Assembly: GCF_029537375.1 (NCBI RefSeq)
Contig: NZ_CP120679.1
Coordinates: 1,352,001-1,416,000, forward strand
Source of the DNA: Bacillus sp. HSf4
GTDB taxonomy: Bacteria > Bacillota > Bacilli > Bacillales > Bacillaceae
DNA length: 64,000 nucleotides
Direction of reading: 5' to 3'
In this document: piece by piece, positions 44,072-52,304 of the stretch
Numbering within the stretch: position 1 is the stretch's first letter
Layout of the letters: the number at the start of each line of letters is the position of its first letter
Notes under the pieces: model-generated
What the model was told of the DNA's origin: nothing
What the model saw: only the letters and a program-made list of their open reading frames with translations
Database searches by the model: none
Program-made: the position numbers and the translations under genes

Positions 44072-45787
44072 ATGGGGAACGAAATATTAAAGGCACCGGA
44101 AGGCCCTCCAAGCGATGTAGAGCGCATTAAGGAAGAAAGCAACTATTTGCGCGGCACCCTGAAGGAATCAATGCTTGAGCCGATCAGCTCCGGAATTTCC
44201 GATGACGACAACCGTCTGATGAAACACCACGGCAGCTATTTGCAGGATGACCGTGACCTCCGCAATGAGAGGCAAAAGCAAAAGCTTGAGCCTGCCTATC
44301 AGTTCATGCTGCGCGTGCGGATGCCGGGCGGTGTAGCGACACCTGAGCAATGGCTGGTCATGGATGAGCTTGCCAATCAGTACGGCAACGGAACATTGAA
44401 GCTGACGACAAGGGAAACCTTCCAAATGCACGGCATTTTAAAATGGAATATGAAAAAAACGATCCAGAAGATTAATTCGGTTCTGCTGGATACGATTGCA
44501 GCATGCGGGGACGTCAACCGTAATGTGATGTGCGCTTCAAATCCGTATCAATCCGAGATCCATGCCGAAGTGTATGAATGGTCGAAAAAATTGAGCGATG
44601 ATTTGCTGCCGCGCACACGGGCGTACCATGAAATTTGGCTTGATGAAGAAAAAGTCGCCGGAACGCCTGAGACAGAAGTCGAGCCAATGTACGGACCGCT
44701 ATATCTGCCGCGGAAATTCAAAATCGGAATCGCCGTTCCGCCGTCAAATGATATCGATGTCTTTTCACAGGATCTCGGCTTTATCGCGATTGTTGAAGAC
44801 GGCAAATTGATCGGCTTCAACGTGGCGATCGGCGGCGGCATGGGCATGACCCATGGAGACAAGGCGACATATCCGCAGCTTGCTAAAGTGATCGGTTTCT
44901 GCAAGCCTGAACAATTGTATGATGTCGCCGAAAAAACGATAACGATCCAGCGCGACTACGGAAACCGCTCCGTCCGCAAAAACGCCCGCTTCAAGTACAC
45001 CGTTGACCGCCTCGGGTTGGATACGGTCAAAAACGAGCTGGAAAACCGCCTCGGCTGGAGCCTTGGAGAAGCAAAGCCGTATCAATTCGATCATAACGGC
45101 GACCGCTACGGCTGGGTGAAAGGTGTCAAAGGAAAGTGGCACTTTACCATGTTTATCGAAGGCGGCCGTGTCACCGATTATGAAGATTACAAGCTGATGA
45201 CCGGCTTGCGGGAGATCGCCAAAATCCATACAGGCGATATCCGTCTGACCGCCAATCAAAACTTGATCATTGCCAACGTATCAAGCCAAAAGAAGAAAAA
45301 GATCAACGAATTGATCGAACAATACGGTTTGACCGACGGCAAGCATTATACAGCACTGAGACGCAGTTCCATCGCGTGTGTCGCACTGCCGACGTGCGGA
45401 CTGGCGATGGCTGAAGCGGAACGCTACTTGCCGACATTGATCGATAAGATCGATGAGATCATCGAAGAAAACGGACTGCAAAATGAAGAGATCACGATCC
45501 GCATGACAGGCTGCCCGAACGGCTGTGCCCGCCATGCCCTCGGTGAGATCGGGTTTATCGGAAAAGCTCCGGGCAAGTACAACATGTATCTCGGCGCCGC
45601 TTTTGACGGCAGCCGTCTGAGCAAGATGTACCGCGAAAACATCGGAGAAGAAGACATTTTAAAAGAACTGCGCACGATTCTTCCGCGCTATGCAAAAGAG
45701 CGCGAGGAAGGGGAGCATTTCGGAGATTTCGTCATCCGCGCCGGCATTATTAAAGAAACGACCGACGGCACGAATTTTCATGATTGA
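44072..45787 (+). CDS. cysI: Sulfite reductase hemoprotein subunit CysI
   Basis: ATG at 44072 after GAAAGGGGTTTTTTCAAC gives 571 residues, the length of B. subtilis CysI. It has two siroheme/ferredoxin-like repeats, the sulfite-binding basic residues ([18 protein letters not shown]) and the 4Fe-4S/siroheme cysteines in [11 protein letters not shown] and [10 protein letters not shown]. It reduces sulfite to sulfide in cysteine synthesis. It lies 26 bases after cysJ in one operon and ends at a strong terminator. Confidence 0.96.
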   Translation: MGNEILKAPEGPPSDVERIKEESNYLRGTLKESMLEPISSGISDDDNRLMKHHGSYLQDDRDLRNERQKQKLEPAYQFMLRVRMPGGVATPEQWLVMDELANQYGNGTLKLTTRETFQMHGILKWNMKKTIQKINSVLLDTIAACGDVNRNVMCASNPYQSEIHAEVYEWSKKLSDDLLPRTRAYHEIWLDEEKVAGTPETEVEPMYGPLYLPRKFKIGIAVPPSNDIDVFSQDLGFIAIVEDGKLIGFNVAIGGGMGMTHGDKATYPQLAKVIGFCKPEQLYDVAEKTITIQRDYGNRSVRKNARFKYTVDRLGLDTVKNELENRLGWSLGEAKPYQFDHNGDRYGWVKGVKGKWHFTMFIEGGRVTDYEDYKLMTGLREIAKIHTGDIRLTANQNLIIANVSSQKKKKINELIEQYGLTDGKHYTALRRSSIACVALPTCGLAMAEAERYLPTLIDKIDEIIEENGLQNEEITIRMTGCPNGCARHALGEIGFIGKAPGKYNMYLGAAFDGSRLSKMYRENIGEEDILKELRTILPRYAKEREEGEHFGDFVIRAGIIKETTDGTNFHD

Positions 45788-45796
45788 ATCCTTTCA

Positions 45797-45831
45797 AAAT
45801 CGCCTTAGCATGCTAAGGCGATTTTGTTTTT
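45797..45831. terminator. Terminator between cysI and the convergent LysR gene
   Basis: AAAATCGCCTTAGCATGCTAAGGCGATTTT with following TTTTT. Confidence 0.85.
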
Positions 45832-46706
45832 GCAAAGCAGCCGACTTCGCTCAGGACTTGCGTGAACTGCTGCGCCGCCGGTGTCAGCTCGGCAAATGCA
45901 TGGGCAATGATGCCGATATCGCGGCTGATTCGAGGGGTAATGTCTTTTACGGCCAGGTCATGGGATACAGAAGAAAGCGTAAAGTTTGATATAATCCCTA
46001 TTCCCAGATTGTTTTTGACCATTTTCATTAATGTATCGGCGTGTTGTACCGTTAAATTCTCTTTTACGTCAAGCCCGTGCTGTTGAAATGTTTTCGACAG
46101 GGCGATCTCATGGCCGCCTTTACAAAAAATGATGTCATGCTCGTATTTTTTTAAGTCAATATATTGTTCTTTTGTTAATTTCGCATATGCTTCAGGAATG
46201 ACGGCTACCATATAATCGCTCAACAGCAATTGATGTTCAAACGGTTCAAACGGAGATGCCGCAATTCCGAAATCCACCGATCGATCCCCCACCCATTCTT
46301 TTATTTGCGCAGATGTTCCTTCAACTAATTCAATATCAATCAGCGGATATTTTGATCTGAACAAAGCGATGGCCTCAGGCAAAATATTGGTTGACACGGC
46401 AGGGAACGAACCGATTTTGACTTTGCCGCTTAACAGCTTTTGTTTCTGATCGGCGGTTTGATAGATTTTACTTTCAATCCCGATCATTTGTCTTGCCAGC
46501 ACCAAAATGTCCTTTCCCGTTTCAGTCAGCATTAAGCCATTCTGTTTATCTCTCATAAATAATTTCAAATGAAGTGAATCTTCCAGGTTTTTAACCGCTT
46601 TGCTTACGGCAGGCTGAGAAATAAACAATTCTCTCGAAGCTTCGGTAAAATTCATCTTCTCTGCGACCTTCACAAATATGTGAAGATGATTCATGTTCAT
46701 AACCAA
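45813..46706 (-). CDS. LysR-family transcriptional regulator
   Basis: The chosen TTG start at 46706 has CGGAGG nine bases upstream; ATG at 46700 or 46694 are alternatives. About 297 residues: winged helix NFTEASRELFISQPAVSKAVKNLE (near residue 20), then a LysR effector domain (KVKIGSFPAVSTNILPEAI). It is divergent from an EamA exporter gene, so the exporter is the likely target. The coding end overlaps the cysI terminator. Confidence 0.84.
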   Translation of the reverse strand: MVMNMNHLHIFVKVAEKMNFTEASRELFISQPAVSKAVKNLEDSLHLKLFMRDKQNGLMLTETGKDILVLARQMIGIESKIYQTADQKQKLLSGKVKIGSFPAVSTNILPEAIALFRSKYPLIDIELVEGTSAQIKEWVGDRSVDFGIAASPFEPFEHQLLLSDYMVAVIPEAYAKLTKEQYIDLKKYEHDIIFCKGGHEIALSKTFQQHGLDVKENLTVQHADTLMKMVKNNLGIGIISNFTLSSVSHDLAVKDITPRISRDIGIIAHAFAELTPAAQQFTQVLSEVGCFAKTKSP

Positions 46707-46808
46707 TAGGTTATACCTCCGATAATTAAAATGTATTTCAGTTATATAAAAAGATAGCATATGATGAAAGCGAGCACCAGTACATCGTAAGGAAGGAGGC
46801 TGAATGAT

Positions 46809-47681
46809 TTGTTCAAGGTCATCTTGGGAATCATCTCAGTAACATTGATTTGGGGCTATACGTGGGTAACGATGAAAATCGCAATCCATGATATTCCCCC
46901 CGTTTTGTTTTCGGCGCTGCGTTTACTCATCGGTGCGGTTCCGTTGTTTATCATTCTCGTTATCAAAGGGAAAAAGCGAGCGATCGGAAAAGAGAATCTC
47001 AAAAACTATTTTGTCATGGGCCTCTTGATGGGTTTAGGGTATATGGGGGTGCTGACATATGGCATGCAGTTTGTCGATTCCGGCAAAACGTCAGTTCTCG
47101 TGTATACGATGCCAATCTTTGTAACGGTCATCAGTCATTTTAGATTAACCGAGAAAATCAACGTTTATAAAATGATTGGTTTAATATCCGGTTTTATCGG
47201 ACTTTTATTTATTTTTGGCACAGAGATTCTTCATTTCGAAAAAAACGTCATATTCGGGGAGCTGTGCGTTCTCATAGCTGCACTCAGCTGGGCTGTTGCC
47301 AATGTTTTCAGCAAACTGAGATTTCACAATACGGATATGATTCATATGAATGCCTGGCAGCTGCTCATCGGGACGGTCTTCCTGTTGATTTTCTCTTTCA
47401 TTCTGGAGCCGACTCACTCGCTTCACTGGTCAAATGCAGCCGTCTTATCTTTATTATTTAACGGGTTGTTTTCCACGGCCTTTACATTTGTTATCTGGTT
47501 TTGGGTTCTCAACCAAATCGAAGCGTCAAAAGCATCGATGGCGCTCATGTTTGTTCCTGTTTTAGGCCTTTTCTTCGGCTGGCTGCAATTGCGCGAACCG
47601 ATCACATACAACATCATGGCCGGCGCTTTTTTGATCTGTATCGGGATTTTCATGAATACTTACAGATTTAAAAGATCATAG
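46809..47681 (+). CDS. EamA/DMT-family transporter
   Basis: A 290-residue protein with ten membrane helices in two EamA repeats (WGYTWVTMKIAIHDIPP at about residue 14; AALSWAVANVFSKLRF at about 157). Drug/metabolite exporters of this kind move amino acids or metabolites outward. The probable start is TTG at 46809 with AAGGAGG 10 bases upstream; the ATG between is in another frame. It is divergent from the LysR gene and followed by a VOC protein gene. Confidence 0.85.
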   Translation: MFKVILGIISVTLIWGYTWVTMKIAIHDIPPVLFSALRLLIGAVPLFIILVIKGKKRAIGKENLKNYFVMGLLMGLGYMGVLTYGMQFVDSGKTSVLVYTMPIFVTVISHFRLTEKINVYKMIGLISGFIGLLFIFGTEILHFEKNVIFGELCVLIAALSWAVANVFSKLRFHNTDMIHMNAWQLLIGTVFLLIFSFILEPTHSLHWSNAAVLSLLFNGLFSTAFTFVIWFWVLNQIEASKASMALMFVPVLGLFFGWLQLREPITYNIMAGAFLICIGIFMNTYRFKRS

Positions 47682-47724
47682 AGGGTGTTCATATATGGTA
47701 ATATCAAGTGGGAGGGAAGGGAAA

Positions 47725-48102
47725 ATGAACATTGAACATATCGCAATCTGGACGAGGAATTTAGAAGAAATGAAAGCATTCTACACGGAATTTTTTCACG
47801 GAACGGCAAGCGACAAATACATCAATCCAAAAAAGCAGTTTGAATCGTATTTCATCCGCTTTCAATCGGGCACGCGTCTGGAACTGATGAGGCGTCCGGA
47901 CTTGGCCGAGGGGGAAGAGACGGCTTCTGGCTATGCCCATATGGCATTCTCTTTGGGATCGCGCGAAAAGGTTGACGAGATGACGGAACGTTTTGCAGAA
48001 AGCGGGTTTCAGGTTGTCGGGAAGCCGCGCGTCACCGGTGACGGATATTATGAAAGCGTCATTAAAGATCCGGATGGAAATTTTGTTGAATTGACAGTGT
48101 AA
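47725..48102 (+). CDS. VOC-family (glyoxalase/dioxygenase-fold) protein
   Basis: ATG at 47725 after GGGAGGGAAGGGAAA gives 125 residues. Metal-site candidates are His5 of NIEHIAIW, Glu in RLELMRRP, His in GYAHMAFSLG and the final Glu in DPDGNFVELTV, arranged as in the vicinal oxygen chelate fold. The substrate is unknown. It is probably co-transcribed with the EamA gene 43 bases upstream. Confidence 0.85.
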   Translation: MNIEHIAIWTRNLEEMKAFYTEFFHGTASDKYINPKKQFESYFIRFQSGTRLELMRRPDLAEGEETASGYAHMAFSLGSREKVDEMTERFAESGFQVVGKPRVTGDGYYESVIKDPDGNFVELTV

Positions 48103-48109
48103 CAGACCG

Positions 48110-48150
48110 GAAAAAGCCAATGTCTGGATTTTAGACATTGGCTTTTTTTC
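48110..48150. terminator. Bidirectional terminator between VOC gene and iseA
   Basis: AAAAAGCCAATGTCT, loop, AGACATTGGCTTTTTTT. Confidence 0.85.
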
Positions 48151-48698
48151 TAAATGGCAGCATCAAACTGATCGACTTTCCACTTGTTATGTTCTTTGAC
48201 GAATGTAATCTTTCTTTTTGCCGTCACTGAACCGTCAAGCGCGGGCACGGCAAACTCATATGTGCGGACATTGGCTTTTTTGGAAACGAGCTTGATTTTA
48301 GATTTCTCCCATCCTAAAAGGTTGCTTCCATCGCCGACAGGGACGGCCATTTTTCCTTTATAAGAGATGATGTTGTATTTTTCAAAGCCTTTGGCAATCG
48401 CGTCTTTTGTAAAGATCTGTGTCAAGTAGTCCGTTAATTTTGCCTTTGTGCTGAATTCGCTGCACATGTACGTATAAGGAATGCCGCGGTATTCAAATAT
48501 TTTTGTTTCACAGGTTGAGTTTTGAGCCTCAGGGTTATGACCGCTCATCGCATTCCAAAAATGCTCCCGGGCCTCGAGCGCCATCGTCAATACCTCTTGA
48601 TTTGTTAACTCTCCTGATGTTTGTTTTTTCGCTGCAATCGTTGTACCGACGGGCAAGATTAATAAAGCAGCCAATAAACAAAGCAAAAACTTTTTCAT
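48150..48698 (-). CDS. iseA: DL-endopeptidase inhibitor IseA
   Basis: ATG at 48698 (GGAGAGAAGAACA upstream) gives 182 residues with a Sec signal peptide (MKKFLLCLLAALLILPVGTT, A-A cleavage). The mature part matches IseA (former YoeB): two Cys (STCETKIF and YMCSEF) and FVKEHNKWKVDQFDA at the end. IseA binds the active site of LytE/LytF/CwlO/CwlS-type NlpC/P60 endopeptidases in the wall and limits autolysis. In B. subtilis it is repressed by WalR, and a perfect WalR box lies upstream here. Confidence 0.88.
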   Translation of the reverse strand: MKKFLLCLLAALLILPVGTTIAAKKQTSGELTNQEVLTMALEAREHFWNAMSGHNPEAQNSTCETKIFEYRGIPYTYMCSEFSTKAKLTDYLTQIFTKDAIAKGFEKYNIISYKGKMAVPVGDGSNLLGWEKSKIKLVSKKANVRTYEFAVPALDGSVTAKRKITFVKEHNKWKVDQFDAAI

Positions 48699-48746
48699 TG
48701 TTCTTCTCTCCTTCAACGTTTCTCTTATGTTACAAATGTTACAATA

Positions 48747-48763
48747 ATTACAGATAGATTACA
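48747..48763 (-). promoter_or_regulatory. WalR (YycF) box upstream of iseA
   Basis: On the - strand TGTAAT-CTATC-TGTAAT, an exact match to TGTWAH-N5-TGTWAH. Two more TGTAAC half-sites follow downstream towards iseA at 48729-48743. Confidence 0.75.
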
Positions 48764-49076
48764 AGTAGTTTGCGAGAAAATTTTTCCTTCGCCTTAAAGA
48801 ACACGCCATTCAGAGGGAGAAATCTTACGAAATAGAAGCTTCTTTAGTATCTTTCCCTTTTTTGACGATAAAAAAACATCATCCTTTAGGCTGAAACCGG
48901 GCGGGGAGCAGAAGAGATGTAGAGGGTGTAATAAACCGAATTTTACAAAAAATAAAACTATTTCAGTAAACAAACTGTAATCAAATTCATATCAATCTGT
49001 CATGGGGATGACATTTTGCTATGTTACGATTTTCCCTGTTAGTTTCAAAAGAGCTAACAAGGGAGGATTTAAACTT

Positions 49077-49802
49077 ATGAAGAAGACAATCATGTCCTTG
49101 GCTGCAGCCGCAGCGGTGTCTGTGACTGCATTCGGAGCAAATGCCTCGGCAAAAGAAATCGAAGTTGAAAAAGGGGACACGCTCTGGGGGATATCTCAAG
49201 AGAACGGGATGAACCTCAAGGACTTAAAAAAATGGAATCAGCTTTCAACAGACCTCATTGTTCCAGGTCAAAAGCTGAACATTACTTCTCAAGAAGTAAA
49301 ATCTGATCAGAAACAGTACACTGTCAAATCCGGTGATACACTCTCACGCATTGCTCAAGCTTTTGGTGTTGCTGTAAATGATCTGCGTGAGTGGAACAAT
49401 ATCAAATCAGATTTGATTTTTGCCGGTGATACGATTGCCATAAACGGAAAAAGCACCGCTCTTCAAACACCGGTGAAGCAAGAAGCTGCAGAACAGCAGC
49501 CTGAGCAGACGAATAAAGAACTGACTGTTACGGCGACAGCCTATACGGCAAACGACGGCGGGATCTCGGGCATCACCAAAACGGGAGTCGACTTGAATGC
49601 CAACCAGGATGCGAAAGTGATTGCGGTCGATCCGGACGTCATTCCGCTTGGTACCAAAGTATATGTAGAAGGATATGGCGAAGCGACGGCTGAAGATACC
49701 GGAGGCGCCATTAACGGAAATAAGATAGATGTATTTATTCCAAATAAACAAGACGCAATGAAATGGGGCGTCAAAACCGTTAAGGTTCAAATTTTAGATT
49801 AA
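49077..49802 (+). CDS. yocH: Cell-wall-binding LysM/3D-domain protein YocH
   Basis: ATG at 49077 after AAGGGAGGATTTAAACTT gives 241 residues. It has a signal peptide with ASA-K cleavage (about residue 24). Two LysM repeats (VEKGDTLWGISQENG at about 29; VKSGDTLSRIAQAFG at about 77) and a short linker follow. The C-terminal 3D domain (TATAYTANDGGISG, DPDVIPLGTKVYVEGYG, AEDTGGAI) has the three conserved Asp of MltA-like muramidases. B. subtilis YocH is a muropeptide-responsive, WalR-activated putative muralytic enzyme; this copy has a shorter linker. A stem CCCTGTTAG/CTAACAAGGG (49034-49063) abuts its ribosome site. Confidence 0.88.
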   Translation: MKKTIMSLAAAAAVSVTAFGANASAKEIEVEKGDTLWGISQENGMNLKDLKKWNQLSTDLIVPGQKLNITSQEVKSDQKQYTVKSGDTLSRIAQAFGVAVNDLREWNNIKSDLIFAGDTIAINGKSTALQTPVKQEAAEQQPEQTNKELTVTATAYTANDGGISGITKTGVDLNANQDAKVIAVDPDVIPLGTKVYVEGYGEATAEDTGGAINGNKIDVFIPNKQDAMKWGVKTVKVQILD

Positions 49803-49848
49803 TAAAAAAGACGCAGAGAGGCAGACACGCCTTCTGCGTCTTTTTATT
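49803..49848 (+). terminator. Terminator after yocH
   Basis: AAAAAGACGCAGA…TCTGCGTCTTTTT stem. Confidence 0.8.
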
Positions 49849-49883
49849 TTTGAGGAGAAGCAAAAAGTTGTCGCATTTTGATG

Positions 49884-49913
49884 TGTCATACGTTTGCCAA
49901 CTATTGGTGAAAA
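49884..49913 (+). promoter_or_regulatory. Xpf-type (PBSX late) promoter-like sequence
   Basis: TGTCATACGTTTGCCA (49884-49899) is identical to 60621-60636 before xtmA. With the following bases, 27 of 30 positions agree without gaps, including CTAT and GTGAAA. It lies about 33 bases before the TTG start of the appendage gene. Confidence 0.6.
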
Positions 49914-49945
49914 GGTATTAAACTAAAAAAATGGAGGCGGAACAG

Positions 49946-52270
49946 TTGAAAAAAAACAACACATCTTATTTGGGATTTCACAAATCCAAAAACCTTGAAA
50001 CGGACAAAAAAATTTCTGTAAATTCTGATTTGATTGAACGTGAAAATGACCCTGTACTTGACGATGAAGGCTCGACAAATGAAAGATTGAATGAACGGCT
50101 TAAAATCTATGAAAACACATTTGACAGCCTGATTGAACGGAATGTTATGGATTTTGGAGCAAAAGGAGACGGAGTAACTGATGATACTCAGGCTTTTCAT
50201 GATGCTATGGGAGAAGGCGGCTTTAAAGTAGTCATTCCCGCCGGAGTCTTCAGAACCTCCGGATTGCATGTCCCATCTGATACGATGCTGCTCGGCTCAG
50301 GGAAGAAAAAAACGATCATTAAATTGTTGGACGACACACCGGTCGAAAACTCGGTGTTGACCAACAGCGATTGGACAAACGGTAATGAAAATATTTATAT
50401 CGGCCACTTAACACTTGATTGGAACAAGGATACAAGACCGGCGGGATGGAAAATCCCAAAAGGTCCGACCTCAAGCTGCTTGCTTTTTGCCAATGTAGAT
50501 TATTCTTTTGTAGAGCATGTGTTTGCTAAAAACGGCGGACTTCACGGCTTTGATTCAACAAGTCCGAATTACAACCGGCACGGCGAACAGGATGATCCGA
50601 CATACTACCAGCCCAATGGATGCAATTTTGTCACATTTTCTCACTGCGAAGCAACGGGGGCAGGAGATGATAATTTTACATGTCATTTTGGGCGGCACAC
50701 GACATTCAGCCACTGCCTATCTTATCATCCTATGGGATTGAATGACGGATCTTCAAATACGAACTGCTTTGAAATTGACGACGGTTCTCAAGATGTAATG
50801 ATCGATAATTGTATTGCTGTCGGAGGAGTTCGCGGTTTTGAAATAAAAGCCCATGATTATGCACCGGCGGCTAAGCGTGTACAATTAGTTAACTGTCGTG
50901 CTTCTGAAAATGCAATTAGTTATGCGATCAGGCATATAGGACATCATAAAGCAGATGAGCCTCAGTCTGCCTCAGCTCATGACATACAGCTTGTAAATTG
51001 TATTGCCTACAATCCAAGACCTAATGACCTTTATAAAGGTGCTGGGCCAAATGCTTTGCAAATTTCCGGATATGATGGAGTCAGTGTTGTAAATTTCCAT
51101 GCGATTTGTGATGATAGCAGCATTAACTATGGTGATAATCCGGTTGTCAGCGTGTTCTATAAAGGGCGTTTAATCAGCTTGAAAAACATTACGATTAGAG
51201 GATTTAAAACAGCAGTCAACGATTTGTATATTGTCGGAGGAGATAATTCTGTCGGCAAAGTAATGGTCGATGGCGTAACTTTAATTGATTCTGCTAAATA
51301 TGGTGTAGCTTTTGGAAGCGGGATGTACGAGTCAGTTGTTTCGAATGTATGGGGGCAGCGATCTCCGAAAAACAATGCCGGAACAATAGGAATTTATTCT
51401 GTAGATCCCGACTTGAACGTGTCAAATTGTGATTTTTCTGGCTATGAAACAGATTTTAAAATTGGTGGAGTCGTCACCCCGTATTTTCTATTTAAACATA
51501 AGGGCAGCGGGATTATCGGTTCAAGAGAGTCCCATGCGACCGGCAATAATAATTTTGTGGCAGGTTCAGTCCGAGGAAGAGCTGATGGAGCTGCACAATC
51601 GACTGTCCTTTCTTCATACAATACGATAAATCCAAACTCTGATTCTGTTGCTATGGGTTGGGCTTCCGGCAATTCTCCTTCCACATCGAACAGAAAGATT
51701 GAATTACATGCTAGAAACGGCACAATTAAAGCGTCAGGAAGCATTACCGGTTCCCAAACCTTCACGGATTACGGAGAGTATTTCGAAAGCCTGACGGGCA
51801 AAAGGATTCCGACTGGCACACTTGTCGCACTTGAGGGAGATAAGATCAGACCTGCTGAAAAAGGCGATCATCTGCTGGGCGCTATCTCAGAAACCGCTGG
51901 CGTTATCCTTGGTGAAGCAAGTTTTCATTGGTCAGGTCGCTACCTCAAAAATGAGTTTGGCGGATATGTATATGAATTGCAAAAAGGCCCTGACGGCGAA
52001 ATGGTTATGGTTCCAAAAGAAAACCCTGATTACCGTCCTGAAAAAGAATATAAATCTAGAAAGGATCGAGAAGAATGGAATGTGGTCGGACTTGTCGGAC
52101 AGGTGTATGTAAGATGTGACGAAACGGTGAAGGCGGGTGATTTTATCGAGGCACATGGTGGTATTGCAACAAAAGCGGAAAAATCAAGTCAACGGTGGCA
52201 AGTTATGAAAGTAACGTCTGAATATGATGTTCACAGAGGCTTTGGAATTGCCCTCGCATTTATTCGATAA
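49946..52270 (+). CDS. Phage appendage/tail-spike-like protein: pectin-lyase fold plus peptidase G2 domain (YobO/YomR-like)
   Basis: TTG at 49946 (ATGGAGGCGGAACAG upstream) gives 774 residues. After a ~60-residue head comes the beta-helix signature NVMDFGAKGDGVTDDTQAF (about residues 65-83), and a long right-handed helix with repeated VNC and ISGYDG rungs. The C-terminal part (about 595-774: TDYGEYFESL, LVALEGDKIRPA, GVVS-like LLGAISETAGVILG, WSGRYLKNEFGG) matches the autoproteolytic peptidase G2 domain of phi29-type pre-neck appendages and B. subtilis YobO. No other phage genes are adjacent, but the promoter resembles that of the PBSX late genes 10 kb away. It probably binds or cleaves a surface polysaccharide. 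Confidence 0.82.
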   Translation: MKKNNTSYLGFHKSKNLETDKKISVNSDLIERENDPVLDDEGSTNERLNERLKIYENTFDSLIERNVMDFGAKGDGVTDDTQAFHDAMGEGGFKVVIPAGVFRTSGLHVPSDTMLLGSGKKKTIIKLLDDTPVENSVLTNSDWTNGNENIYIGHLTLDWNKDTRPAGWKIPKGPTSSCLLFANVDYSFVEHVFAKNGGLHGFDSTSPNYNRHGEQDDPTYYQPNGCNFVTFSHCEATGAGDDNFTCHFGRHTTFSHCLSYHPMGLNDGSSNTNCFEIDDGSQDVMIDNCIAVGGVRGFEIKAHDYAPAAKRVQLVNCRASENAISYAIRHIGHHKADEPQSASAHDIQLVNCIAYNPRPNDLYKGAGPNALQISGYDGVSVVNFHAICDDSSINYGDNPVVSVFYKGRLISLKNITIRGFKTAVNDLYIVGGDNSVGKVMVDGVTLIDSAKYGVAFGSGMYESVVSNVWGQRSPKNNAGTIGIYSVDPDLNVSNCDFSGYETDFKIGGVVTPYFLFKHKGSGIIGSRESHATGNNNFVAGSVRGRADGAAQSTVLSSYNTINPNSDSVAMGWASGNSPSTSNRKIELHARNGTIKASGSITGSQTFTDYGEYFESLTGKRIPTGTLVALEGDKIRPAEKGDHLLGAISETAGVILGEASFHWSGRYLKNEFGGYVYELQKGPDGEMVMVPKENPDYRPEKEYKSRKDREEWNVVGLVGQVYVRCDETVKAGDFIEAHGGIATKAEKSSQRWQVMKVTSEYDVHRGFGIALAFIR

Positions 52271-52274
52271 ACTA

Positions 52275-52304
52275 ACAACCTAGCCTAAGCTAGGTTGTTT
52301 ATTT
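52275..52304. terminator. Terminator between the appendage gene and the MFS gene
   Basis: AACAACCTAGC-CTAA-GCTAGGTTGTT then TATTTT. Confidence 0.8.
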
